In this document: positions 20,795 to 31,525 of the stretch, in pieces | Layout of the letters: every line of letters begins with the position of its first letter | Position numbering within the stretch: the first letter of the stretch is position 1 | From: Rhynchopus euleeides | Taxonomy: Eukaryota > Euglenozoa > Diplonemea > Diplonemida > Diplonemidae | Length of the DNA stretch: 64,000 bases | Assembly: GCA_963210315.1 (NCBI GenBank) | Contig: OY723313.1 | Location: forward strand, 1,550,001-1,614,000 | Direction: 5' to 3' | Notes under the pieces: generated by a model | The model's database searches: none | Told to the model about the DNA's origin: nothing | What the model saw: only the letters and a program-made list of their open reading frames with translations | Translations under genes and position numbers: made by a program

Positions 20795-21718
20795 ATGCAC
20801 CAGCGGCGCGTGCGGAGGAACCTGCTCCCGCTGAGCGTCTCCACCCCTCTCACACGCGGCCGCGACCACACCCCCGCCGACGACCACCACGACCCACTCT
20901 CCGGCGACAACAACACCACCACCACCCCCGGCGCCACCACCGCACACGACGAACGCCCCCCCGAGGCCCTTATCTTCGACACCCTCTCCGGCCTGGCCAG
21001 CCCTGCCAAGGCCACCCTCCCACGGGGCACACCCCCGCGCGCCACGACCACCGCCACCGGCGAGGCCTCCGCCAAGCCGGGCCTGCTGCGGCAGCAGCAC
21101 CAACGCGACGGCTCCCCTCCCCCCACCAAGAAGGTGCGGATCGTTGAGGGCGGGGTCGCCGAGGTGGGGGGCCCCAGCGCCGGGCCCCCCGCGCCTTCGG
21201 CGCGCAGCACCCCGGCCACCCCGCTGCCGCTGGAGGACTACAGCAACGGGGAGGGCGGGGGCCCGGAGGTGGTGGTGGTGGTGGGCCCGCCCTGCTCCGG
21301 GAAGACGACCTTTGCGAAGGGCAGCCTCGTTGCGAAGGGGTATGCGCACGTCAACCCCGACCGACTCGGGAGCAGGGAGAAGTGCGTGGGGCTCGCAGCG
21401 GCTGCCCTGCGGAAAGGGCAGCGTGTGGTTGTGGACAACCTGAACTGCGATGTGGAGACGCGGAGGCTCTATACGCAGGCTGCCGCTGCGGCGGGAGCCG
21501 GGTCGAGGTGTATATACATCGACACGCCGGTGGAGGCGGCGAAGGCGCTGAGTGGGGTGAGGGCGCAGCGCGACCCCTCCGCCCGCGCGGTTCCAAACGA
21601 CGCGTTCACAACATACTCCAGAAAGTTCCAACCCCCCTCCCTGGCAGAGGACTTCGATGAGATACTCGCTGTTCGCCTCTTCCCGCAGAGCGGTGCGGCG
21701 CTGCAGGCTGTCGGGTGA
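20795..21718 (+). CDS. PNKP-type polynucleotide 5'-kinase domain protein
   Basis: A 307-aa protein. The first ~155 residues are low-complexity (Pro/Thr/Arg-rich) with a basic patch PPTKKVRIV that could be a nuclear localisation signal. The C-terminal half is a P-loop kinase: VVVVVGPPCSGKTTFAK with Walker A at 164-171, then GYAHVNPDRLGSREKC, GQRVVVDNLNCDVETRR, and near the end YSRKFQPPSLAEDFDEIL. This motif series follows the kinase half of metazoan and fungal PNKP (NrDtLG, VVIDNTNpd.asR, Y.k.Fe.PtlaEGF), which phosphorylates 5'-OH ends of DNA or RNA during repair. The HAD phosphatase half of PNKP is absent, so this is a kinase-only form. The usual DNTNPD is DNLNCD here. The start was chosen as the first ATG after the C-tract acceptor. 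Function by family is likely; the role (DNA repair or RNA) is open. Confidence 0.8.
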   Translation: MHQRRVRRNLLPLSVSTPLTRGRDHTPADDHHDPLSGDNNTTTTPGATTAHDERPPEALIFDTLSGLASPAKATLPRGTPPRATTTATGEASAKPGLLRQQHQRDGSPPPTKKVRIVEGGVAEVGGPSAGPPAPSARSTPATPLPLEDYSNGEGGGPEVVVVVGPPCSGKTTFAKGSLVAKGYAHVNPDRLGSREKCVGLAAAALRKGQRVVVDNLNCDVETRRLYTQAAAAAGAGSRCIYIDTPVEAAKALSGVRAQRDPSARAVPNDAFTTYSRKFQPPSLAEDFDEILAVRLFPQSGAALQAVG

Positions 21719-22376
21719 GAGATTCTGTGAGGAGATAGCCCACCCCCCCCCATACGCACACCCTCTCCCCCCGCACTCTCTCAGGGTGGTCTCACCGCAC
21801 CCCTCGGTGGCCTTGATAATACCACGCCCTCAACTGCACTTCGAGATGATCTCGATCCCCACCCCCCTGAGTCTGAGTGCTGCAGCCTCACCTAGCCACA
21901 CGGCAGGCGGTCTCCGGAAGGCAGGCCTGCCGTGCTGCAGCAGCCCAGAGGGGGGGGGGGGGCAAAGGATGAGGGTGGGAGTGGGGGCGGGTGGGGTTGG
22001 AATCGGCAGTAGGTATCGGCAGGCCGTATGCCTGTGGGTGTTGGGGGGTGTGCCGTTGTGTTGTGTCTGTGGCTCGCATTTGAGTGTATGTCTACTTGCC
22101 TCGCTTTGGTGGCGGAAGAAAGAACGCGAAGTATCCCGAAGGACTCCAAAATGTGCGTCAGGGTGCTCAACGCGTGGACACAGTAGGGCTCGCGCTCAAA
22201 ACCATGATGGGTGGCTTGATGCCCACATCCCCCATATCCGCTTGGATGCCGCGTGCCTTTTATATCGCCGTGTGTGTGTCCAGGCAGACGGAACGAACAC
22301 GAACACAATCATACAACCACACAACCACACAACCACAACAGATATTCTGATCTGTTCAAATCTGGGAGAAATTCCA
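21719..22376. other. Intergenic region and leader of the giant secreted protein gene
   Basis: No separate gene. It contains a G-run at 21951-21962 and the conserved block at 22194-22300. CCACAACAG ending at 22341 is a candidate splice acceptor 35 bp before the ATG. The same frame is open from 21657, but that part is not protein-like. Confidence 0.4.
22194..22300 (+). repeat. Promoter-proximal block shared with 31526-31630
   Basis: GCTCAAAACCATG, then TGATGCCC, CCCCCAT, ATGCC..TGCCTTTTAT, ATCGC, GTGTGT and CAGGCAGACGG occur in the same order and spacing at about 31527-31630. Here the block ends about 75 bp before the start codon of the 1765-aa protein, so it is probably a 5' control or leader element. 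TTTTATATCGC could act as a TATA-like site, though discrete promoters are not expected if transcription is polycistronic. Confidence 0.55.
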
Positions 22377-25300
22377 ATGATGCGTAGTTTCGGAGCACTG
22401 CTGCTGGTGGCAGCTGCAGGTGTGACTGCAGAGACGCTGAACCCGGAGGTGGTCGGCTGCGCCGGGGAGGGCGACCTGGCGGTGTGTCTGGCGGCGGAGC
22501 AGCAGCTGCGGGTCCACATCGGGTCGTGTGTGGAGGGGAGCGCTGCGTTCCCTGCCGCTGGGGTGTCCGGGCGTGTGGAGATCCGCGGGGCGGTGGAGGC
22601 GGGCAACCGGACCATCCTGCAGGCGACGGCGTACGGCGGGGCGGCGGTGAACGTGACGTGCGCAAACCGCGTGGCGACGCTGGAGCTGGCGGCAGCGGGC
22701 ACGGTGTCGGGAGGGGCCGTGGCCGTGGTGTCGGCGGTGACGGACCTGCGGGTGCAGGTCGGGGCGGGGTTCTCCATCACCTGGGAGGGGACGCTGCTGC
22801 GCGCGGACGTGGGGCGGTTCGACGGGGTGTCTGTCGGGTTCAGTGTTGCGAAGGCGGGTTTTGCGGCGAAGCTGCAGACAGCGCTGACGCTGGACATCGG
22901 CGACCTCGGGGTGCACCTGGGGCTGCCGTCGCAGATTGTGCTGAACCGCGACGGGCTCTTCTTCTTCGACTTTGACGGTGCCGTGAACGTGACGTGCCCG
23001 CTTGCTGCGGTGGCGGCGGAGGCATCGGCCGAGGTGTACGTGTCGGCCCTGGGGCGGGCGCTCGCAGCGTCGCGTGTGGAGGTGGATGTGTGCGCGCTCG
23101 TGTCGGCCCAGCGGGTGGGGCAGCCGTTCGTGACGATCGAGGCGTCGGCGGAGCACGCGGTGACGGTGCTGAACATGTCGATGTCGTCTGCATCGGTGCG
23201 GCTTACGGGTGCGCTCGCGGGCGTGGCACCTGTGAAGGTGGAGTGGCAGACGGAGCTGACGGGGGCCGTGGCGCTGTTCGGGCAGGGGGTGCTGATGCCG
23301 GCACGCGCGGTGTTCTCGTCGGCGGAGGGGCTGGAGGTGCTGGATGTTGAGGTGCGGCTGGAGCTGCCGGGGTTCACGCTGCTCGGGGGCGTGGGGATCT
23401 ACACCACGGAGTGCGGGGCGCCGAACGGCGGGCACCTGCAGGTGACGGTGTCCGGGCTGGGGGACCACCACTTCCAGGCAGATGCGACGCAGACGGCGCA
23501 GTGCGGGTGGGACGTGCACTTCTCGACTGCGACAGACATGGACATCGGGGGGCTGGTGTGGTCGGGCGGGTCCCACGGCCTCGTCGCGCTGGATGGCACC
23601 ACCGGTGTGTGGTCTGGCTGGCTTATCGGGAGCATCATCTTCCCCGGTGTGGGCGGGGAGGTGAGTGCGACCGCTGGGTTCGACGCGGGGGCGGGCGTGC
23701 GCAGCATTTCTGTCGACGGGGCGTTCAGCATCGGTGCGGTGAGCGGGAACCTGTCGCTGACGTCGGCGCTGCCCGGCCGCCTTCTGCCGCTGCAGGGTGG
23801 CGGTGCGGTGGAGTACGCAGGGCTGCACGGGGTGGCGTTCTCCGCACAGGTCGCCTTCAGCGGGTCCGAGTGGGACGTGCGTGTGCACGGGGCAAAGGCG
23901 CTTGTGCATGGGCTGTGGGTGCAGGACATGTCGCTGGATCTGCAGGGGCGTGTGGTGATCGGGGCAAAGGTGGACGTGGCGTGGGCCGGGAGCATCAGCG
24001 GGCAGACGGCGTTTGCCGGGTTCGGGGTGTCGGTGTCGGCAGACATCGACGGGCTGAACATCGCGGCACTGAGCGGGGGTGTGGATCTGTCGGCCGGCGG
24101 GTTGCGCTTCAACGGCAGCGTGGGCCTCAGCGCGGGGGTGCGCGGCGGGAAGCGGTGCGTGTCGGCTGTCGGGGAGGGTGAGGTGGCCCTGGCGGCGACG
24201 GGGCACGTGCTTGCCGGGTCGCTCGAGGTGTCGCGGTGCGCGTTCGAGCTCCCGAAGTACGCGCTGGCGGCGACGTGGGACGGGCTGCTGCGCTACCAGG
24301 CGCTGGAGCTGCGCGACGGTGTGCTGGAGCTTTCGGGCTTCCCGAAGCCGGAGGTGGACTTTGCCGTCGACCTCGGGGCGAGCGTGGACCTCGGTGTGGC
24401 GCTCGCGTGGAATGGGAAGCTCGTGTCGGCGGTGCAGCTGTTCGGCGGGTCGGCGAGCGCGTCCATCGACTTCACGGGCGGGGCGCTCGGGGCCGTGCGC
24501 GTGTCCACGATCTTCACGGCAGGGAACGGGCTGCTGCTGTCGCACCTGGAGCTGGCGTACGTGAACAGCTGCACGGAGGCGTCGTTCGGGACGGCGGCGA
24601 CGACGGTGCGGCTTGCCGGGGCGGCTGCCCTCGCCTTCAACGCGACGGCGGAGTACCACAGCTGCAGCGGGGCGGTTGTGCTGCGCGGGGAGTACGACGC
24701 GAGCTGGACCGGCCCCGGGGCGCTCGGGTTTGAGGCCGGGGTGGCGATCGAGATCCGCGGCGGGGCACACGGCGGTGCGGCGGCGCTCGGCACGCGCACG
24801 TGGACGGGGGTGATCACGGGGGCGAAGGAGGCGTCACTGTCGGGCGGTGTGCTGGGCGCGTCGGTGAGCTTCAACACGAGCAGCGCTGCGGAGTCTGCGT
24901 TCGACGCGTCGCTTTCCTTCAAGAACCGTTTTGTGACGCTGGACGTTGCGCTGGACGGGGCGAACTGCACCGGGTCGGGGCTGCTGGCGGTGCAGAACGT
25001 CCCGCACCTGCCTGCGCTGGAGCTGGAGGTCGGCGTCACGGCGGGGTGCGGTCTCGGGTTCGGTGTGGACGCGGACTGGACGGTGAGCGGGCCGCTGCTG
25101 TCCGGGGAGCTGCGCATCCCGTACTTCGGGAAGATGCTGCGTCTGGAGCTGCCGACGGTGACGCTGCAGTCGCTGGGGGGCGTGAAGAAGCTGACAATCA
25201 GCGGGGCGTTCCTGGGGGCGTTCCAGGCGGATCTGGAGGTGGTGCTGCCTGCGCTGGACCTGGGCCTGGAGCTGCCGAGCGTGTCGCTGACGGGGCACCT

Positions 25301-27674
25301 GCTGGACCTGAGCGGGGAGCTGTCGCTGACGCCCGAGGGGTTCGTGGCGGCGTGGGAGGGGTCGCTGCAGCCGTTCGACGTGTCTCTGGGGGCGGCGCTG
25401 CCGGAGCTGTTCAACGGGCTGAAGGGGCTGCTCCTGCGCGACGTGGCGCTGAACGTGTCGTTCGACAGCGGGCTGCAGCTGTCCGGGAAGGGCGTGCAGT
25501 TCGGGCTCGACTTCGACGTGTCGCTGGCGCTGGCGCGCGGGGCCACGGGCGCCTGGGACTTTGGGGTGTCGTTCGCCAGCGCGCCGGGGCTGTCTGGCGG
25601 GCTGCTCGCCGTGGCAGGGCTGCCGGAGGGCGTGGTGCGCGACGTGCTGCTGCACCTTGCGCCGGCGGGTCTGGAGTTCACGATTGCGCGGTCGTGGAAC
25701 GTGACGGTCGGCGGGCTGGTGCTGCCGCGCGGGCTGTCGCTCGCCGCATTTGTCGAGGCAAACAGCCACCTGCTGGCAACGGCGAAGGGGCTGGTGCCGG
25801 CGGCGCTGCAGGCGAAGCTTGCGGGGGCGGAGATGGCGCTGGAGACGGTGGGGAACGTGACGGCGCGCGGTCTGAAGCTGGTGGCACACATCACGTCGGC
25901 CGCGGCGGTGAACCTGTACGCACAGCTGGGTGCGGAGCTGCGCCTGCCGGGGCTGGACGTGGTGCTGCGCGACGTGGCGCTTGCGTTTGAGCTGCAGCAC
26001 GGGGCGGCCTTCCCGCGCATCGGGCTGAACGCGGCGCTCGACGTGACGCTGGGCGGGTCGGTGCACTTCAGCACGGCCGGTTTCGCGCACCTGTCGGCCG
26101 GCGGGCTGCTGGACGTGGCGCTGCCGGTGCCGTCGGTGTCGGTTGCGGGGCTGCTGGACCTGCAGGCGTGGGCCAACCCGTTCGGGGTGCGCGGGGTCGA
26201 GGTGGTGCTGCCCGGGCTGGTGCGGCTGACGATCAACACGCAGGGGCTGTTCGCCACGCAGTTTGCGCTCGACACGTCGTTCCAGGTCGGCGGGGCGACG
26301 GGTGCACTGCAGATCGGGGCGGACCTGCACAACTTCGGGCGCATCGGGATGAAGGGGTCGATCCACAACCTCTCGCTGCCGGCGGTGGTGTCTGAGCTTT
26401 CCGGGTGCACTGGCTGCCTCGGGCACGTCGGGAAGGTGGTGGCGGACGTGTCGCTGGGCAACCTCATCACGTGGTTCAACCCGGACCTGGTGAACGCGGT
26501 GTCGGTCACGGTGGGCGGGGTGACTGTGGAGGTGCCTGCGGGGGTGAACATCGAGGTGGACGAGCTGAACCTGTGGTCTGTGGTGCGCGTGGTGCAGGCG
26601 AAGCTGCACGTGTCGGCATCCGGCGGGATCGTGGCGCAGCTGCAGGCCGGGAAGGTGGAGTGGGACGCCATCGAGATCACGAACGCGGACGGGACGGCGG
26701 GTCCTCTGTTCTCGCTCGTGCTGACGCATGCGGTGCAGCGCCTGGTGCTCGACGGGCGTGCCCAGGTGCTCGGGCAGAACGTGGCGCTGCAGCTGGACCT
26801 GAACGACGCGGGTGCGGCGGGGACCTTCAACTACGACTTCGGGGCGGCGGGTCTGTTTGTGGAGGTGGCGCTGCTGACACACGGGACCCCGCTGCGCGCG
26901 AACTTCTCGAGCACGCTGTCCGGGAGCCTGCAGACGGAGGTGCTGGACAACATCGTGAACGCGCTGACGGGGCTCGTGCTGGCGGCGAAGGACGCGGCTG
27001 ACCGCGAGCTCGCCGACGCAAACGGCCTGCTCGGGAAGGCGTACGCCAAGCTGGAGGAGGCGGAGGCGGGGCTGGAGGGGGCACGCCAGACGGCGGCGGG
27101 GATCCTGGCGGGCCCGCAGGGTGTCGTGGACCGCGCGTTTGCGGCGGCAGCGGAGAAGCTGGCATCGTGCCAGGAGAAGGAGAGCCGTTGCAAGGACGGC
27201 AACCTGTGGGCCTGCGCGCAGGTCCCCGGGTGCTACACGCAGCACGTGGCCGCACAGGGGGTTCTGCGCACGGCGGAGCTCGCGCTGGACGCGGCGAACG
27301 CCACTGCGAATGGCGTGCTCGACGTCGCCGTCGGGGTGGTGAACACGCAGCAGGCGGCGCTCGGGGCTGTGATGGCGGTTGTCAACGCTGCACGCGGTGT
27401 TGTTGACGCCTTCGGCCGTCTGACGATGGCGGTCGGTGGCGTCCTGAAGAACGTGCTGAACCTGCACTCTGTGACCTTCACCAGCCCGCTGACGCGCACG
27501 TCTGGTGCCGTCGCCTTCACGGCGGACATGACGGTTGCGGGTGGCCGTTTCACCGTCGCCTTCGACTCGCAGCTGCAGTACACGCTTGTGAAGCAGCAGC
27601 TGGAGGTGGAGTTCCGCAAGAGCCTGAGTGCGTCGTGGGGTGGAGAGATCCCGCAGCTGAAGGTGGATGCGTGA
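22377..27674 (+). CDS. Giant secreted beta-repeat protein of unknown function
   Basis: A 1765-aa protein from a single uninterrupted 5.3-kb frame; MMRSFGALLLVAAAGVTA is a clear signal peptide and ATGs lie at 22377 and 22380. The body is a long series of degenerate segments rich in Gly, Val, Leu and Ala with alternating hydrophobic residues (for example LELPSVSLTGHLLDLSGELS), as expected for stacked beta strands such as a beta-solenoid or lipid-transfer groove. Many NxT/S sequons (NVTC, NLSLTS, NMSMSS) suggest N-glycosylation. Near residues 1520-1690 it changes to Ala-rich, Glu-rich coiled coil (AYAKLEEAEAGLEGA) with a four-Cys cluster (CQEKESRCKDG...CAQVPGC), then a short beta-like tail. No transmembrane anchor or catalytic motif is visible. 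I do not recognise the family; a surface, cell-coat or secreted structural or lipid-binding role is speculation. Codon use is strongly GC-biased like the other genes. Confidence 0.8.
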   Translation: MMRSFGALLLVAAAGVTAETLNPEVVGCAGEGDLAVCLAAEQQLRVHIGSCVEGSAAFPAAGVSGRVEIRGAVEAGNRTILQATAYGGAAVNVTCANRVATLELAAAGTVSGGAVAVVSAVTDLRVQVGAGFSITWEGTLLRADVGRFDGVSVGFSVAKAGFAAKLQTALTLDIGDLGVHLGLPSQIVLNRDGLFFFDFDGAVNVTCPLAAVAAEASAEVYVSALGRALAASRVEVDVCALVSAQRVGQPFVTIEASAEHAVTVLNMSMSSASVRLTGALAGVAPVKVEWQTELTGAVALFGQGVLMPARAVFSSAEGLEVLDVEVRLELPGFTLLGGVGIYTTECGAPNGGHLQVTVSGLGDHHFQADATQTAQCGWDVHFSTATDMDIGGLVWSGGSHGLVALDGTTGVWSGWLIGSIIFPGVGGEVSATAGFDAGAGVRSISVDGAFSIGAVSGNLSLTSALPGRLLPLQGGGAVEYAGLHGVAFSAQVAFSGSEWDVRVHGAKALVHGLWVQDMSLDLQGRVVIGAKVDVAWAGSISGQTAFAGFGVSVSADIDGLNIAALSGGVDLSAGGLRFNGSVGLSAGVRGGKRCVSAVGEGEVALAATGHVLAGSLEVSRCAFELPKYALAATWDGLLRYQALELRDGVLELSGFPKPEVDFAVDLGASVDLGVALAWNGKLVSAVQLFGGSASASIDFTGGALGAVRVSTIFTAGNGLLLSHLELAYVNSCTEASFGTAATTVRLAGAAALAFNATAEYHSCSGAVVLRGEYDASWTGPGALGFEAGVAIEIRGGAHGGAAALGTRTWTGVITGAKEASLSGGVLGASVSFNTSSAAESAFDASLSFKNRFVTLDVALDGANCTGSGLLAVQNVPHLPALELEVGVTAGCGLGFGVDADWTVSGPLLSGELRIPYFGKMLRLELPTVTLQSLGGVKKLTISGAFLGAFQADLEVVLPALDLGLELPSVSLTGHLLDLSGELSLTPEGFVAAWEGSLQPFDVSLGAALPELFNGLKGLLLRDVALNVSFDSGLQLSGKGVQFGLDFDVSLALARGATGAWDFGVSFASAPGLSGGLLAVAGLPEGVVRDVLLHLAPAGLEFTIARSWNVTVGGLVLPRGLSLAAFVEANSHLLATAKGLVPAALQAKLAGAEMALETVGNVTARGLKLVAHITSAAAVNLYAQLGAELRLPGLDVVLRDVALAFELQHGAAFPRIGLNAALDVTLGGSVHFSTAGFAHLSAGGLLDVALPVPSVSVAGLLDLQAWANPFGVRGVEVVLPGLVRLTINTQGLFATQFALDTSFQVGGATGALQIGADLHNFGRIGMKGSIHNLSLPAVVSELSGCTGCLGHVGKVVADVSLGNLITWFNPDLVNAVSVTVGGVTVEVPAGVNIEVDELNLWSVVRVVQAKLHVSASGGIVAQLQAGKVEWDAIEITNADGTAGPLFSLVLTHAVQRLVLDGRAQVLGQNVALQLDLNDAGAAGTFNYDFGAAGLFVEVALLTHGTPLRANFSSTLSGSLQTEVLDNIVNALTGLVLAAKDAADRELADANGLLGKAYAKLEEAEAGLEGARQTAAGILAGPQGVVDRAFAAAAEKLASCQEKESRCKDGNLWACAQVPGCYTQHVAAQGVLRTAELALDAANATANGVLDVAVGVVNTQQAALGAVMAVVNAARGVVDAFGRLTMAVGGVLKNVLNLHSVTFTSPLTRTSGAVAFTADMTVAGGRFTVAFDSQLQYTLVKQQLEVEFRKSLSASWGGEIPQLKVDA

Positions 27675-29383
27675 GCTGCTCGCGATAGTTGTGGAAACCG
27701 AACAGATGATAATGAACGGGGATACAAAAACGAACCCCTGAGAAAATGAAACCAAGTGGAACTCTCTTTATGACCACAGGCCCGTTTTTTTATGAACACT
27801 TTTTCCTTTTTCCTCTCCCCATCCCCACCCACACCACCCCCCACCCCCCATCGAATCCCAACATATCAGTGCGAAGTGCGCAGTACGAAGGCATGACGTG
27901 CCGAGTACCAACCACCGACCACTTGGGGAACGTGGAAATATGCGGGTGGGAAAACAATGGCAACTCAAAAGCCACCACCTGACCACACCCCAGCCCCACC
28001 CGTCCCACTCGAGTCCAGCAGGGCCTCACCCGAGTGCCCTGCTGCGACTGTGGTTCGGGTTGCACATCGTGCCTGGCGGCACCGATACTGAAATAACTTT
28101 AATAAGGAGAAGGAATCAAAGGGGAGGCGGCACCGTGCGCCCCACAGTGATGTGTCTGCCGTGCAGTATGCACGGGGGTCCGCTGTGGGTGTGTGTGTGC
28201 CCCCTGCAACGGCCCGCCTAACGATCCGAGTTGGTGTGGCCAGTTGATCACCTGGGTGTCCGCCTTTGCAGCTGTATGCGGTATTCAATAGCCGTGTGCG
28301 CGCCCGGCAGCCCAGGGGATCCCTCACACACGTACACGTGATGGTGTGCTATCACGACAGTGTGGAAAGAAATCGCGCGAGAATGGTGATGACGATGATG
28401 GTTAAGACATTTTGTGTCTTTTGCATGTCTTTTCCCTCAGCAGATGCGACTGGGGACCAAACAGGGGCCCAGACACCGCCCATCTGTCTGTGTGGTTTAT
28501 GCTGGTGTGTGTGTGAATGAACCTTTTCCCTTTTTCTAAACATTTTCCCCCCGGGGACGAGCACTGCGCGCGTTACAGGTAGGGGCATGCTGGAGCCATG
28601 GAGCTGCCCGCGCTGCGCTTTGGCATGCGTGTGAGTGCGCGTGTGTGCGGTGCAAGGCCGCAGACACACAGTTTGTGTGGTTGCGGGCCGCGACACCACG
28701 GACGCACATACGCCCACACGCATGCACAGCGCTGCGCACGCAGCGGCCCTTTGTGCCGCCTGCCTGCTGCAGTGTGGTTCCCCCACACTCTCCCCACCCC
28801 CTTCGTATTTATCGCTTGAATCCCATCCCACCAAAATAACACCAACGCCACTGTTTTTTTTGCCGGAACAGAAGCGGGACCAGAGACGATGCACGGGCGG
28901 GAGGGTGCATCCCCAGCTGCCGGCTGTTTTTATGGAGAAGAAAATCACCCTCGTTGATGATTTGTGCTGAACCCACGGGTGTTTTTTCCCGCTGGTGTGC
29001 GTGCATATTTGTGTGTGGTCACAACGTGGTCCTCTGGTCCTTTTGCTTTTCCCTCCCCTGTCCCTTTATCTGGCGCACCTGGTCATCTCTGTTTCCTCCC
29101 GCGTGCAGGGGGGAACAGAGATGTGGATACCTGGGTGCCTGCCTGTGCTGCGGTCTGGTGTGTGGCGGGGCTATGCGTGCGGAATCCTCGTCGTGCGGGT
29201 GTGGGGCGAGATGACCCTGTATGGGTCGTGTCCCCACAGTCTGTGTTGGCGGGAGTGCACATGCTGGTCCTTGTCCACGTATCTGGTACCGAAACATACA
29301 GGTGGCACCCTGATATGATCTGCGCCACGCTTCATCCCTCTCCTCTTTGACGTGACGACATTTTCAGGCTGTATTTTTCTTTA
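27675..29383. other. Intergenic region, no gene recognised
   Basis: No coding signal beyond chance frames. GT-rich and CA-rich tracts are common. The DNA is not recognisably repeated elsewhere in the window until the element at 29384. Confidence 0.4.
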
Positions 29384-30520
29384 AACCCTGTGCCTGGAAT
29401 TTTGTCCAAAAAATATCACGTTTTCGCACAAGGCAAAAAATGGTCAAAAAACCCGAAAATCGGGTTTGTAGGGTATAGGTCCCCTGTCTGAAAATGCAAA
29501 ATATGGCCCCGCAGGTGCCCCCAGAGTGATTTAAAATTGGAAAATCGACATTTTCCACCTACGGGAAATCCCCCAAAATAGGGGGTCCCCAGCCACGATC
29601 CCCAAAAAAATGTCCCGCGCGCCTCTAAGGCACTCTGGATTTTTATTATGTCATCCAGATGTCACATCTGGGTCCAGGAACACCGGTTTTTGGCCTCAGG
29701 AAGTCGAAAAATATGTGTGGAAATTTTTATTCCTGACCAGGATCACCTAAAAGGCCGATTTCCCCTGTTTACACATGGGGGATTTCATGCAACGCCCGCT
29801 CGTGTGCTGAGTGTGCTAGCCGCGACGTGGACGCGGTGGCCCTCTTCCTCCCAGAAGCCACTGATCTTCCTCATCCAACTTCACCTCCGGATGTACGCGG
29901 CACGTGCTTGGGTTGTCCTGTCGCAGTGCAGCAGAAGTTCCTGTGCACTGCTGCCCAAGCCATTTCGGCTGCAAGGAATATGCCACGCAGAGTAACCTGG
30001 TATCGCGTGACCAGCTCGTGAGGCTTGGTGCCCCGAATCGAATCGATAGGCTGCGAGGTGCATTGCCTCGGTCAGTTGATGTCCTTGCGTGTGCATTTTT
30101 GTGCACAACAGTCCCTTGGGTATCTGCAGCGCAGGTGCCTGCACTGGACCAGGACTCCTGATTTACCTCTGGCACTTGTTGATCGGGACGGATGCGGCGA
30201 CATGCCACGGTGCCCATGGATAGCCATGCCGGCACGAAAGTACGTTCACGACGGTTGATTACCATTGCTGCACTCTATCAGAACCCGAAGGGTCTCAGCA
30301 CACCTGAACGCCCACCAGGCCCCCCAGCAGGGGGTGAAACCAAAGGGCCCCCCTGGGGTTTTTTGACCCAAAATTTTCGAATTCGACATGTCCCCGGGAT
30401 TTCCACTATGTCGCAGATTTCGACCATTGGGTCAAGAAAACCTAAAAATCTAGGGGGGAGGTGCTGAAGGATTGCACTGAAAATTTTATCTAACTCGGTC
30501 AAAATTCCAGGCACAGGGTT
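29384..30520. mobile_element. Non-autonomous DNA transposon (MITE-like), copy 2
   Basis: This 1137-bp copy is the sister of 9203-10341: the same terminal inverted repeats (AACCCTGTGCCTGG... / ...CCAGGCACAGGGTT), the same internal sequence with sparse substitutions and short indels, and a 3-bp duplication TTA at 29381-29383 and 30521-30523. No long frame encodes a transposase. It lies in intergenic DNA. The different flanks of the two copies define the ends of the element exactly and exclude simple segmental duplication. Confidence 0.88.
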
Positions 30521-30523
30521 TTA

Positions 30524-31525
30524 GCTTCTTTAGCTTCTTTTGGGCCAACGACGATGATGTCCCGTTTTTAATTTTTTGTTTGAACATTGCGCACAGGTGC
30601 GCACAAACATGCACCTGCGCCTCTGCAACGTTTTCTTATTTTATTATTTCTTATTCTCCCTTCTTCCCTCTCTTCCTCGGCGTCTTCTTTTATCGCTGAT
30701 CCTTCCAGCGCTGCCCACACATTGCACGCGTGCATACAAGGGCAGCGCTTTGTGTGCTTCCTGTGATTTGCAGTGTGAGTGTCCCTCTCTCTCCGTGCCC
30801 TTCGCCGTCCGTGTGCGATCCTGCTCGATTTGCCAAGGCACAGGCCCATACACAGATGCACAACAAAGCCACGTACACGCGGCGGCGACACGGGACAACA
30901 AGAACACAATTTCTCCTTTGTGTCTTCATTTCCTTTTCCATTTCCCTTTTTACTCTCGCTTTCCTATCCATCGATCGCTGTGATGGTGTTTGATGGTGTT
31001 TGTGGTTGTGTTCTGCGGCTCCTCGTATCGTACCGCATTGCTCCTTCTTCATTTATCTCTCCCTCTCCCCCTCCCGCCACAGCAGGCTGGGCGTGTGTCT
31101 GCCGCGGGGAATTTCAGCCCCCGGTGACTGCGTCCTTGCCCCCCCGCCCCCCTCTCCCCTCCCCTCCCTTCCCCCTCCCCCACTCTCACCCTCGCTCTCG
31201 CTCTCATCCGCCCCTGTGTCCTGTTCGCCTTCAGCGGGGCTCCGCTGAACTGAACTGAAGGTGTCTGTCTCCCCAATGCAAAGAGCTGTCACCGACCTCC
31301 CGACGCGGCCGTTGGCACGGAAGTTGAAGAACAATACTGGGTGGGGAACAAGACAGGCAGCCAGGCAACCGACCACCCAGGGGAAAAAGGAGTAGGGCAA
31401 GGGCAAGGCTGGGGAAGGGGATGGGGTGGGGGGAAAATCAACCCAAATTAGGCCCCCCTCAATGAAACCCATGACATATGACAGAGTCCGGGCAAGCAAA
31501 ACAAATACCGGCAGGCAGAAATGCT
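30524..31525. other. Intergenic region, pyrimidine-rich
   Basis: No gene recognised. TTAGCTTCTTTAGCTTCTTT directly follows the transposon, a short tandem repeat. C/T-rich tracts with several NCAG sites (for example near 31085-31110) occur without a following open frame. Confidence 0.35.

Noticed and set aside
21657-22376. N-terminal extension of the giant secreted protein to 21657
   Set aside because: It overlaps the kinase gene's end, is low-complexity, and would place the clear signal peptide inside the protein.
24834-27755. Very long minus-strand open frames opposite the giant secreted protein (also 24293-26830)
   Set aside because: Arg/His/Pro/Gln-rich shadow translations caused by GC-biased third positions of the plus-strand gene; no motifs.
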